From NCBI GenBank assembly GCA_030592355.1, contig JAUVJE010000095.1:1-8984 (forward strand): a stretch of 8,984 nt of DNA, given 5' to 3'. A program made the translations under genes and the position numbers. Below the pieces are notes generated by a model. That model worked only from the letters and a program-made list of their open reading frames with translations. It made no database searches and had not been told where the DNA came from. This stretch comes from Clostridia bacterium (GTDB taxonomy: Bacteria; Bacillota; Clostridia; DUPQ01). Of the stretch, positions 1 to 6,478 are shown piece by piece (the stretch's first letter is position 1; every line of letters begins with the position of its first letter).

Positions 1-350
1 GAAAGTCTGCGTTTGTCTGTGTGCAAATCTATGGTATTTATTAAATCAGAGCCTGTTCCGTAATAGGATAAATCACGTTCAAGTGGCATTACCCTATTGC
101 CGTTTCTATCGGCCATCACCACTCTGCCAGGCGCGCTGTTAAGTGCATCCTTTACAAGATTTGACGGGATTTTCACATTGTTACCTTTTATATAAGCACC
201 TGCATCAGACAATAATTTCTTTGCTTCTTCGTTGTAAACATCCAGGCCTGAATCCTCAAGTATTTCAAGACTGAGACTATGAATTTCATCCATATCGTTT
301 TCAGATAAGAATGTGCACATCGGTTTACCTGCGCAATTAAAGTTATTCAT
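1..350 (-). CDS. MttB-family corrinoid-dependent methyltransferase, N-terminal part (runs off left edge)
   Basis: Only the first 116 codons are in the window. They match the N-terminal region of the trimethylamine methyltransferase (MttB/MtgB) superfamily: an FLSENDMDEIH opening, a helix ending in LEILEDSG, the VKIPSNLVKDAL segment, a GRVVMADRNGN turn, and the family-typical YGTGSDLINTID stretch before TDKRR. Members move a methyl group from a quaternary or tertiary amine (trimethylamine, glycine betaine, proline betaine and others) to a corrinoid protein in the cytoplasm. The substrate cannot be told from this part. The catalytic barrel, and the position where true MttB carries pyrrolysine at an in-frame UAG, lie outside the window. 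The ATG at 350 is preceded by GGAGG with 6 bases of spacing. It starts 24 bases after the URO-D gene stop, so the two are almost certainly co-transcribed. The family call is firm; the substrate is unknown. Confidence 0.88.
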   Translation of the reverse strand, partial: MNNFNCAGKPMCTFLSENDMDEIHSLSLEILEDSGLDVYNEEAKKLLSDAGAYIKGNNVKIPSNLVKDALNSAPGRVVMADRNGNRVMPLERDLSYYGTGSDLINTIDLHTDKRRL

Positions 351-374
351 ACAAAACCTCCGCTTTTTTATATA

Positions 375-1511
375 TTAATACTTGCCGTACTTTATCCCTG
401 CATCGAAAAACGCCTTTACATTTTCGTAAGGGCTCCCATCTCTGATTGAATCGCTGGTTCCCAATATATAACCGCCGTCTTTTCCCAAAATATCAATGGC
501 ATATTTTACTTGCTCAATAATCTCCTCCGGTTTCCCGAATTTTATTGTTGAAAGATCAACAAATCCGGTTAACGCACTTTCGTCCCCCAAAACATCTTTC
601 ACAATAACCGGGTCAACATCACCCATTGGAGGCGGACATAACGTAGACATCAGATCCATATTTATCTTTTTATAATCTTCCAGCATCGGCATAATATTTC
701 CATCATCATAAAAATGAAAATAAGCACCGTAACCATGGGTTATCTCGGCATCTTCGATTATGCATGGAAGAAAATATTCCCTGTAAACATCCGGGGGCCA
801 CCCAGCACTGATTGAGCAGTTGTACCAGCTCTCCATAATCATTTGCGCACCGTTTTCAAGGCAATAAACCAAACATTCTTTATAGTAATCATGAAAAACA
901 GTTATGATATTTTTGAAAAGCTCTTTATCATCATAGCAAAGAAGCAGGCTGTTGACCAATCCAAGGCTGTCAACCAGAAGATGGTCGACTCCTCTGTGCG
1001 GCCTGACCTCCATCATGCCGTTTTCACCAATAATATCGTCAATTATACCGTAGTTGACAAGAGAAAATCCCTTTGGATCCGGCAATAACCATTTTACCTT
1101 ATCCAAGTCTTTGCCGCTTTTTATCAGAGGTTCTATTTTCTCCGGATTCGGGGCAATTCCATACTCTCTTCCGGCAGGGGGATAAACCATCATATCGGAA
1201 CAATCGCCTGCGGGTGTTTTTACTATTCGTTTAACAAAAGTTTTTCCGTCTTTTTTTTCAATATTCATTTCAACGTTTACATTGTCCAAGAGTGAATAAT
1301 CTTGAAATTGATTATATATAAAGTCAGGGATTTCCGGGTTAATCTGCATTATGGGGTCATAATCAAAATGCTTTTTCCCTAACTCAAGATATTCTAAGAA
1401 TGTAGCCTGCCCGTAAAGTTCCAGCAACCATGCCCAAATTCTTGGAGAGATGGGCACTCTGTCAGGGATTTTCCCATTTAATACCGCTGATAATCTCTCT
1501 CTTGATGTCAT
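375..1511 (-). CDS. Uroporphyrinogen-decarboxylase-fold (URO-D/MtaA-like) protein
   Basis: This 378-residue protein is of normal length for the URO-D superfamily, which includes heme-pathway HemE and the corrinoid:coenzyme methyltransferases MtaA, MtbA and CmuA. Visible signs are the MTSRERLSAVLNGKIPDRVP opening (family R-x-R...G..PDRVP), a GPHRG-like segment VRPHRGVDHLL near 169-180, HFYDDGN at 266-272, and the C-terminal GGYILGTSDSIRDGSPYENV at 346-365 followed by AFFDAG. In MtaA-type enzymes a His-x-Cys pair plus a later Cys bind zinc and thiol. Here the HxC position reads H266-F-Y268, and the later position reads GTSDSI with no Cys, so canonical zinc and coenzyme M chemistry is doubtful. 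It is probably the accessory or methyl-acceptor partner of the MttB-like protein encoded 24 bases downstream, not heme synthesis. The start has GGGAG about 9 bases upstream. Confidence 0.9.
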   Translation of the reverse strand: MTSRERLSAVLNGKIPDRVPISPRIWAWLLELYGQATFLEYLELGKKHFDYDPIMQINPEIPDFIYNQFQDYSLLDNVNVEMNIEKKDGKTFVKRIVKTPAGDCSDMMVYPPAGREYGIAPNPEKIEPLIKSGKDLDKVKWLLPDPKGFSLVNYGIIDDIIGENGMMEVRPHRGVDHLLVDSLGLVNSLLLCYDDKELFKNIITVFHDYYKECLVYCLENGAQMIMESWYNCSISAGWPPDVYREYFLPCIIEDAEITHGYGAYFHFYDDGNIMPMLEDYKKINMDLMSTLCPPPMGDVDPVIVKDVLGDESALTGFVDLSTIKFGKPEEIIEQVKYAIDILGKDGGYILGTSDSIRDGSPYENVKAFFDAGIKYGKY

Positions 1512-1582
1512 TGATTTTCTCTCCCGACTTTTTTATTTTCTTATATCGACCGCATAATTTACCATGCTTATTATCTTAATAC

Positions 1583-1648
1583 CATTCTACATTAATAGAA
1601 TGCTGTAAATCAACGAAATGTCGTTAAGCGTGATTCATGTACTTGAAT
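1583..1648. promoter_or_regulatory. Cluster of three inverted repeats over the URO-D promoter
   Basis: Three separate dyads lie within 66 bases: CATTCTA/TAGAATG with a 6-base spacer (1583-1602, over the -10), AACGA/TCGTT with a 4-base spacer (1612-1625, touching the -35), and the 16-base near-palindrome ATTCATGTACTTGAAT with one mismatched pair (1633-1648, upstream). They are candidate operators for control of the methyltransferase operon. None is followed by a T-run on the minus strand, so they do not look like a terminator for the upstream cyclase gene. Confidence 0.35.
1584..1613 (-). promoter_or_regulatory. Candidate sigma-70-type promoter for the URO-D/MttB-like operon
   Basis: On the minus strand TTGATT (1613-1608) is followed after 18 bases by TAGAAT (1589-1584), matching the -35 and -10 consensus at 4 and 5 of 6 positions. 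Transcription would start near 1577, leaving a leader of about 65 bases before the URO-D ATG. Small palindromes overlap both hexamers. This is a pattern match only. Confidence 0.4.
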
Positions 1649-1659
1649 TGGTTTGAGAG

Positions 1660-2808
1660 TTAAGTGACCTTTATACAGTTTCTGCCACTGTCTTTTGCTT
1701 CATAAAGTGCTTTGTCTGCCCTATTGATGATATCAGGTGATTTTTCGTTGTCCTGCAGTTGTGCAATACCTGCAGAGAATGTTATTCTGCCAATTGATTG
1801 GAACATATGGGCTTCAACTGTTTTTCTCATTCTTTCTATAAGAATCAATGCAGACTCTTTTGATGTATTTACACAGAATACTACAAATTCCTCGCCGCCC
1901 CATCTTCCCAATATATCAGTATTTCTGGCACAAGCTTTTAGAATAGCAGCAAATTCCTGAAGAACCTTATCCCCTATAATATGTCCATGGGTATCATTAG
2001 TGTTTTTAAAATAGTCTATATCTATAAAAACGACTGTAAGTGGTATTTTGTATCTTGTTGCCACTTTTATTTCACGAATAAGATCGCTGTCAATTTTTCT
2101 TCTGCAAAATAAGCCGGTCAGCTCATCTAAAGTCGATAGGACTTTTAATTGTTTATTTGCCTTGTTCAAATTATGTTCCTGAATAAACAGTTTTTTATAT
2201 CTGTCATAATTGAGAGATGAACCTACGCATAAAAGTATTATTAAAAACAATGCATTAATTATCTCAACTATCATTACTCTATCCAGTGAATGAATTGCAA
2301 CAGCATATATCGTCGTTGCAGAAAAGGAAATTATATAGAATAGAATTGCAACATACTTTTTTTGGATAAATGTCAGGAAAACAATAACCGCTCCAATCAT
2401 ATATCCGGCATAGCTTACATTTCCATATGATAATGTATGCATTGAATAAAAGCTGGCTAAAGCTAAAGACATTATATGCATCCATATAATAACATTTCTA
2501 AGCGCCCGTACACTTTTTTGTCTTATAAAATATCTGATAACAAATGAAACTGCTAACGAAAAGAAAATAATTATAATCTGCATGGTCATCATATATGCGT
2601 ACTGGTTGAGAATGCTTGTCAGAATAAGCAACAGCAGAATGGTCTCAATAATAAAAAACGAAATCATAAGAATAAAAAGCCGTCTGGCATTATCCATAAC
2701 CAAAGATTCTCTAAAAGAACTCTCAAGATTTGAAGGTAATGAAATTGCTTTATTTACAGTGATGCGTTTTTTAAAGTTTATTAACGCAATTTTTAATTTG
2801 CCAATCAT
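1660..2808 (-). CDS. Membrane-bound GGDEF diguanylate cyclase
   Basis: From the ATG at 2808 the protein has 382 residues. The first half is six hydrophobic helices (about residues 41-66, 73-95, 106-121, 131-148, 151-173 and 179-198). A short linker (NLNKANKQLKVLSTLDELTGLFCRRK) leads to a complete GGDEF domain. That domain has the metal-binding FIDIDYFKNTND segment, the HGHIIGD turn, a GGEEF active-site loop (about 304-308), and an upstream RNTD inhibitory-site motif of RxxD type, so product inhibition is likely. Such enzymes make cyclic di-GMP from two GTP. The six-helix sensor part has no motif I recognise, so its signal is unknown. The start is uncertain: an in-frame TTG at 2844 would add 12 residues, and neither start has a good ribosome binding site (AGG sits only 3 bases before the ATG). 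It lies downstream of the opine-dehydrogenase-like gene in the same direction and may be co-transcribed with it. Confidence 0.9.
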   Translation of the reverse strand: MIGKLKIALINFKKRITVNKAISLPSNLESSFRESLVMDNARRLFILMISFFIIETILLLLILTSILNQYAYMMTMQIIIIFFSLAVSFVIRYFIRQKSVRALRNVIIWMHIMSLALASFYSMHTLSYGNVSYAGYMIGAVIVFLTFIQKKYVAILFYIISFSATTIYAVAIHSLDRVMIVEIINALFLIILLCVGSSLNYDRYKKLFIQEHNLNKANKQLKVLSTLDELTGLFCRRKIDSDLIREIKVATRYKIPLTVVFIDIDYFKNTNDTHGHIIGDKVLQEFAAILKACARNTDILGRWGGEEFVVFCVNTSKESALILIERMRKTVEAHMFQSIGRITFSAGIAQLQDNEKSPDIINRADKALYEAKDSGRNCIKVT

Positions 2809-2898
2809 CTGCCTATTAATATAACATAAAAGTATGATAAACAACCAATAAATATTGCAGTAAAATATGGATGCAGACCAATGGATAAATGAAACGCC

Positions 2899-2917
2899 CT
2901 TAAACCAGCCGTTTAAG
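2899..2917. repeat. Perfect 7-bp inverted repeat spanning the dehydrogenase stop codon
   Basis: CTTAAAC (2899-2905) and GTTTAAG (2911-2917) are separated by CAGCC. On the plus strand the hairpin is followed by ACTTTTTA, but the neighbouring genes run on the minus strand, where GGCGTTTC follows and no T-run is present. The repeat includes the stop codon at 2913-2915. It may be an mRNA hairpin between the two genes or a weak antisense terminator. Confidence 0.3.
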
Positions 2918-3995
2918 ACTTTTTATGTGGTATCCTCAAAAGCTCTGTTGTGATTCTCATACCCAATCTTTCAACAGTACGTCCACTCTTTCTGAAATCA
3001 GTATTTAAGCATGCAGAGGCAATATCTATCAGAGCCGAACAGATCGTAGTTCTAATTTTAAGAAGTTTGCCCAGTGATTCAAGCAACACCAGCCCCTGCG
3101 ACACATCCTCAGTAATATATCTCGAATTGCTCACAGCCGGTCCTTTTGTTGAATCATTCTGTGCATAATCGAAAAAAACTTTTTCCGCATCAATTGTTTG
3201 ATCTTCAGAATTTCTGAATTTGCAAGCTTCTACATATGGTAACGGCTTAAGGTTTAATGCGCTCAGAATTTCCATTTTTTCAGCATCAAGCTTTTTAACT
3301 AAGTTCCACACGCTTGGTGTAAACACTTCACGGTACATCCAATATTCACCCTCTGAATATTCAATCCGGGGAATGCTCATAATTGAGCCGACTGTATGAA
3401 CTATAAGATTGGGATTGTGCAACGCTGCCTCAACAACCGAATCCAAAATTGTAAAATTATACTCCAACCGGTTCAAAACAAGCATTGCTTCGTCTATGCG
3501 GGAAACAGGATATATTCCAATAGGATTTCTTACATTCTTTGATAATGATTTCACCTCTCCCGGCGATATTATCCTGCAATTAATCGGAGAACTCTCAGCC
3601 TCTGCAATAATCAAGTTCAAATCACCGCAATACTTCAGAAAATATGCAGTACTTAAGTATCCCGGTTCTATCAGCACCACTTGATTATCTTTTAAGTAAG
3701 GCACCAGCCTTTGTATAACATTTTCATGATAATTTGTTTGAATGAATAATATAATTAATTGAGGTGCACCTGAAAATGCGTCTTTAAAAGATGTCGTCAC
3801 CTTTCGTATTTTGGTTAAAGCCCGTCCCTTTAAATCATTAAATATTATTTCCCCGCCGTTATTCAGTAAATAGCTGAAATTTTCATTGTGCATTTTATTT
3901 GATGTTTTCAATAATGTTACATCATGCCCCTTCAGACTTAAATCAGCTGCCATTGTGGTGCCTCCGTTACCGGCTCCTATAATTACTATCTTCAT
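2913..3995 (-). CDS. Opine/octopine dehydrogenase-family NAD(P)-dependent oxidoreductase
   Basis: This 360-residue protein has the usual two-domain length of the family. The N-terminus is a Rossmann nucleotide-binding fold (MKIVIIGAGNGGTTMAADLS, with GxGxxG at 7-12). The second, octopine-dehydrogenase-type domain shows EAALHNPNLIVH (residues 189-200, containing two candidate catalytic histidines H193 and H200) and the family-typical RYITEDVSQGLV at 292-303. Relatives reversibly join or split an amino acid and a 2-oxo acid through a secondary amine (opines), using NAD(P)H. The exact substrate cannot be read from sequence. AAAGGGA lies 7 bases before the ATG. A membrane diguanylate cyclase gene follows about 100 bases downstream in the same direction. 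The alternative of a ketopantoate-reductase-like enzyme is less likely given the RYITED motif. Confidence 0.88.
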   Translation of the reverse strand: MKIVIIGAGNGGTTMAADLSLKGHDVTLLKTSNKMHNENFSYLLNNGGEIIFNDLKGRALTKIRKVTTSFKDAFSGAPQLIILFIQTNYHENVIQRLVPYLKDNQVVLIEPGYLSTAYFLKYCGDLNLIIAEAESSPINCRIISPGEVKSLSKNVRNPIGIYPVSRIDEAMLVLNRLEYNFTILDSVVEAALHNPNLIVHTVGSIMSIPRIEYSEGEYWMYREVFTPSVWNLVKKLDAEKMEILSALNLKPLPYVEACKFRNSEDQTIDAEKVFFDYAQNDSTKGPAVSNSRYITEDVSQGLVLLESLGKLLKIRTTICSALIDIASACLNTDFRKSGRTVERLGMRITTELLRIPHKKS

Positions 3996-4036
3996 ATCAT
4001 GTCCCTTTCTATGTTCACTCCTATACTTAAGTTTTT

Positions 4037-4042
4037 ATTATA
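4037..4042 (-). promoter_or_regulatory. Candidate -10 element for the opine-dehydrogenase-like gene
   Basis: A perfect TATAAT is present on the minus strand, placing transcription start near 4030 with a leader of about 35 bases to the ATG. No convincing -35 hexamer lies 16-18 bases upstream, so it would need an activator. It also falls inside the possible gene relic, which weakens both calls. Confidence 0.35.
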
Positions 4043-4077
4043 GAATTCGTTGCCCGTTTATACTGTAGTGAATAAGG

Positions 4078-4099
4078 ATTGTTGAATAATTCAAGCAAT
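4078..4099. repeat. Inverted repeat upstream of the dehydrogenase
   Basis: TTGAATAATTCAA (4082-4094) is a perfect palindrome around a single A. It is flanked by ATTG and CAAT, which extend the stem with a one-base bulge. It sits about 40 bases upstream of the candidate -10 and could be an operator. It could equally be chance in AT-rich DNA. Confidence 0.3.
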
Positions 4100-4134
4100 G
4101 CGTCATTAAGCAACAGTAGCCGCTTTAAGCATCT

Positions 4135-4486
4135 TTATTGATGGCGTTTTTAAATTGTTCAGCAAGCCCTAAACAGCAGATAAAATAACTCTATACTAAT
4201 AATAAGTCAGGTTAACAATGGAATATTACTTTTTGTCACATGTGTCCCAAAGAAATTTAACAACAAATCTTCAGATGCTTTTTAATTGTCTTTTGTTTAA
4301 TGCGTTATGTGCAACCGGATTAACGATTTTTAAAGATCATTCCTTTATAATAATATCTTTTTTTAGGGATAGTTGCAATAGGCCGCGGCCAAGGCTATTG
4401 TTATAGTATCCCCATCTTGGTCCGATTCTTATTGTAAATCGGGTTCTATATTAAGGTCAATTATTTCAAATAGCTGTAATTAGCAA
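4135..4486. other. Gene-poor intergenic stretch with a GC-rich palindrome and small hairpins
   Basis: I see no supported gene between the dehydrogenase side and the first lipoprotein. An open frame of 62 codons at 4218-4406 on the plus strand has no ribosome binding site and no recognisable composition. The notable structures are the 10-base palindrome GGCCGCGGCC (4381-4390) inside a larger CAATAG...CTATTG hairpin (4376-4400), and a second hairpin CCGATT/AATCGG (4422-4442). Neither has a T-run. The high-GC patch contrasts with the AT-rich surroundings. Confidence 0.4.
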
Positions 4487-4624
4487 TCTTCATATTTTAT
4501 TAAACTTTTCGGTTCATTAGACTGCCAAATATGAACATTATGTAAATAAATCATTATTGTACTTATTTTAATGTGTAAATTTGATAAAATTGTCTTGTAA
4601 ACTCTATATAAAGGAGTGATTCCC

Positions 4625-6136
4625 GTGAAAAAACTGATAATCATCCTCCTGATTCTGACACTATTTATTCCCTTAGCCGCCTGTAATGAACAAGATGAAC
4701 AAAATGACAAGCCGACGGCAGAGCCCCTTGATGGCGCTACTATCAATTTAGATAAGCAGTTTGATGACTCTACCAACTTCTCATATGTAACTTACAAGGC
4801 GGGCTATAGGACCAGGCCTTATTTCGAGACTAATACTGAATTCCCTGAGAATATTTTCATATATGAAACCAATACTCCCAGTGTCGATGACATTAAGCTG
4901 TATGGTTATATGAATGAGAATTTTGAAAAGCTAAGTGAGCCGATATCGCTTTCACCAAATGTTTTTACTATGGGTGTAGCGATGATTGACGGCGAAGATG
5001 GTTCATATATCGTAAACAGCGATTTTGAAAACATGGTTGAGCTATGCAGTGGCTATGCACTTGTGGACAACGGCATTGTAAAGGTATCATGGGAAGGTGC
5101 TCCACCCGATAATGTGACCGTTTTAACGATAACAGATCCCGACTCTTACCTTGTGCCAGTAAAGGTTGACACAGGCCTGTTTTCGGGGGAAGGAAAGGTT
5201 TATATTTTTGGATACCAACCTGTTACTGAGTTTCTTTCTGGTAGTGCGTCCTATGATGAGATATTTTCTATTCAGCCAGTATTCGAAGATGCGCGTCCGT
5301 TCTTCAATGGACTGGCAGCCGTTAAATCAAATGGCATGTGGGGATATATAGATGAAAGTGGAAATACAATCATCGACTTCATTTATCACGAAGCAGATGA
5401 TTTTATAGAAACCTCTACATTCATTTTCCAAGGTGAAATGAACACCTACTATTATTCAGAAACAAGAAGTGAAGATGTTCTTGAAGGTTACTGGGCTCTG
5501 ATTGACACAGAAGGAAACCAGCTTACAGAATTTGAAATTAGAGATGCTGATGACTTTTACGACGGATGGGCGGTTGTTCATTATGCGGTTATTATTCCAA
5601 TCAAATCCACTGGCGGTTCATATGATTCTGGTCGTACAGTAGCAAACTATATTAATATAAATGGTGAAAATTTTTGGGATGCTAGCAAAGATCGTTTAAC
5701 TCTTGCCCCCTTTATAAATGGCATTACGCTTTATTATAGCAGTAGTTCTTACGTATTCTATAAAGAAGACGGCAATTTATTATTTAATAATTCCTATTAT
5801 AGAATGCGAAATTTCAGCGATGGACTAGCAGCCGTAAGAAATAGTAATAGTCCTCGAGGTTGGACCTATATTGATTCAGATGGAAAGGTAGCTGTTAATG
5901 AGAAATTCCTTGCTATTAATGATTTCAGCAAAGGTTATGCCTTTGTTATAAAGGAATTTATGAAACCAGGTTATATCATAGATAAACTTGGTAACAAATA
6001 CCTTGAAGGTCTTGAAATTTACGGAATGACAAAATTCAATGATGAGGGGTATGCACTGGCATATACTATTGTTGACAAAAATGAAACAACCCAGGAATGG
6101 CTGTATTATATGATTCACATCGAGAATTTGCCATAA
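4625..6136 (+). CDS. WG-repeat lipoprotein, paralogue 1
   Basis: This 503-residue protein has a Lys-Lys plus hydrophobic signal peptide ending in the lipobox LAAC (Cys20), so it should be lipid-anchored on the outer face of the membrane. A charged linker (NEQDEQNDKPTAEP) follows. The N-terminal half (about 40-200) includes DDIKLYGYMNENF and may be degenerate repeats. The C-terminal half (about 215-480) carries six or so WG-type repeats. The clearest is FFNGLAAVKSNGMWGYID (WG at 239-240); later copies show GYWALIDTEG, SDGLAAV, GWTYIDSDG, KGYAFV and GYALAYT. WG repeats usually form beta-rich binding or scaffold folds with no known enzyme activity. I chose GTG 4625 because AAGGAG (4611-4616) lies 8 bases upstream; an in-frame GTG at 4616 overlaps that site. 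The second paralogue has an ATG at the same place. Confidence 0.88.
   Translation: MKKLIIILLILTLFIPLAACNEQDEQNDKPTAEPLDGATINLDKQFDDSTNFSYVTYKAGYRTRPYFETNTEFPENIFIYETNTPSVDDIKLYGYMNENFEKLSEPISLSPNVFTMGVAMIDGEDGSYIVNSDFENMVELCSGYALVDNGIVKVSWEGAPPDNVTVLTITDPDSYLVPVKVDTGLFSGEGKVYIFGYQPVTEFLSGSASYDEIFSIQPVFEDARPFFNGLAAVKSNGMWGYIDESGNTIIDFIYHEADDFIETSTFIFQGEMNTYYYSETRSEDVLEGYWALIDTEGNQLTEFEIRDADDFYDGWAVVHYAVIIPIKSTGGSYDSGRTVANYININGENFWDASKDRLTLAPFINGITLYYSSSSYVFYKEDGNLLFNNSYYRMRNFSDGLAAVRNSNSPRGWTYIDSDGKVAVNEKFLAINDFSKGYAFVIKEFMKPGYIIDKLGNKYLEGLEIYGMTKFNDEGYALAYTIVDKNETTQEWLYYMIHIENLP
5219..5319 (+). repeat. 101-bp block identical to 7088-7188
   Basis: The two lipoprotein genes match at every base over this block, which encodes the start of the first clear WG repeat. 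The 101 bases before it differ at about 21 positions and the roughly 120 bases after it at about 22, counted by eye. Confidence 0.9.
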
Positions 6137-6196
6137 ACTTATATGTGAAACTTAAGTATATTGTGAAGGGATATTCTCTTTCGCTTCTCCCGGAAT

Positions 6197-6239
6197 AAGT
6201 ACAGATAGCGGGTTTTTCAATTGGACTGCTGTACTTTTT
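6197..6239 (+). terminator. Intrinsic terminator candidate after lipoprotein 1
   Basis: AAGTACAG (6197-6204) pairs perfectly with CTGTACTT (6229-6236) across a 24-base loop, and the stem runs into a run of five T (6235-6239). The loop is long and the stem is AT-rich, so strength is uncertain. In the second gene copy the matching stem is broken by a G-to-T change at 8037 and a different 3' arm. Confidence 0.5.
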
Positions 6240-6478
6240 CAGATATCCAATTTGTCAATTCCCTTCATCTGTACATCCATTGAGATGTGTGAGTATTGAA
6301 GTGTCTGTTGTATGTCACTATGTCAAAGCTGTTTTTGTACAGTCTTCATATTTTATTAAGCTTGTTGTTTCATCGGACTGTAGATTATTAACATTTTGTA
6401 AACAATTCATTATGACACTTATTTTAACCTGGAAATTTGATAATATACTCTTGTAATATATATGGAGGAGTGATTCTC

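Larger units (their letters stand above)
4027..4185 (-). pseudogene. Possible 3' relic of a decayed gene upstream of the dehydrogenase
   Basis: A protein-like open stretch ends in TAA at 4029-4027, 31 bases before the dehydrogenase ATG. It reads ...LLNDALLELFNNPYSLQ... and ends NSIIKT, 35 codons after the preceding stop at 4137-4135. Further upstream the apparent coding frame continues only by switching: one frame reads GLLNNLKTPSIKMLKAATVA and then stops, and another reads LAEQFKNAINKDA and then stops. This pattern suits a frameshifted remnant of a gene once in operon with the dehydrogenase. A stretch this short can also stay open by chance in AT-rich DNA. I do not recognise the family. Confidence 0.22.
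4487..6203 (+). repeat. Tandem duplication unit, copy 1
   Basis: The homology with copy 2 begins at TCTTCATATTTTATTAA (4487-4503, identical at 6343-6359). It runs through a shared upstream region, the whole lipoprotein gene and a 3' flank ending at 6203. The offset between copies drifts from about 1,856 to 1,869 and then to 1,833 because of small indels. The upstream parts share ACTTATTTTAA, AAATTTGATAA and GGAGTGATTC, so promoter and leader were duplicated with the gene. A GATAAA/GATAAT element in both is a candidate -10. Confidence 0.85.

Noticed and set aside
1..350. Possibility that the MttB-family gene encodes pyrrolysine.
   Set aside because: The relevant residue is far beyond the left edge. 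Most members of the superfamily lack it, and no UAG is visible in the part present.
4237..4244. Perfect palindrome CACATGTG.
   Set aside because: Eight-base palindromes are expected by chance and it is not near a promoter or start.
4218..4406. Plus-strand open frame of 62 codons in the intergenic region.
   Set aside because: There is no ribosome binding site and no recognisable motif, and it overlaps the GC-rich palindrome. Such lengths occur by chance.
4480..4776. Minus-strand open frame overlapping the start of lipoprotein 1, with a similar one at 6424-6615 over lipoprotein 2.
   Set aside because: These are antisense shadows of the duplicated signal-peptide region. Both exist only because the underlying genes are paralogous.
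6240..6342. Short dyads (ACATC/GATGT, CTGT/ACAG) between lipoproteins 1 and 2.
   Set aside because: Arms of 4-5 bases without a T-run or conserved position are not distinguishable from chance.
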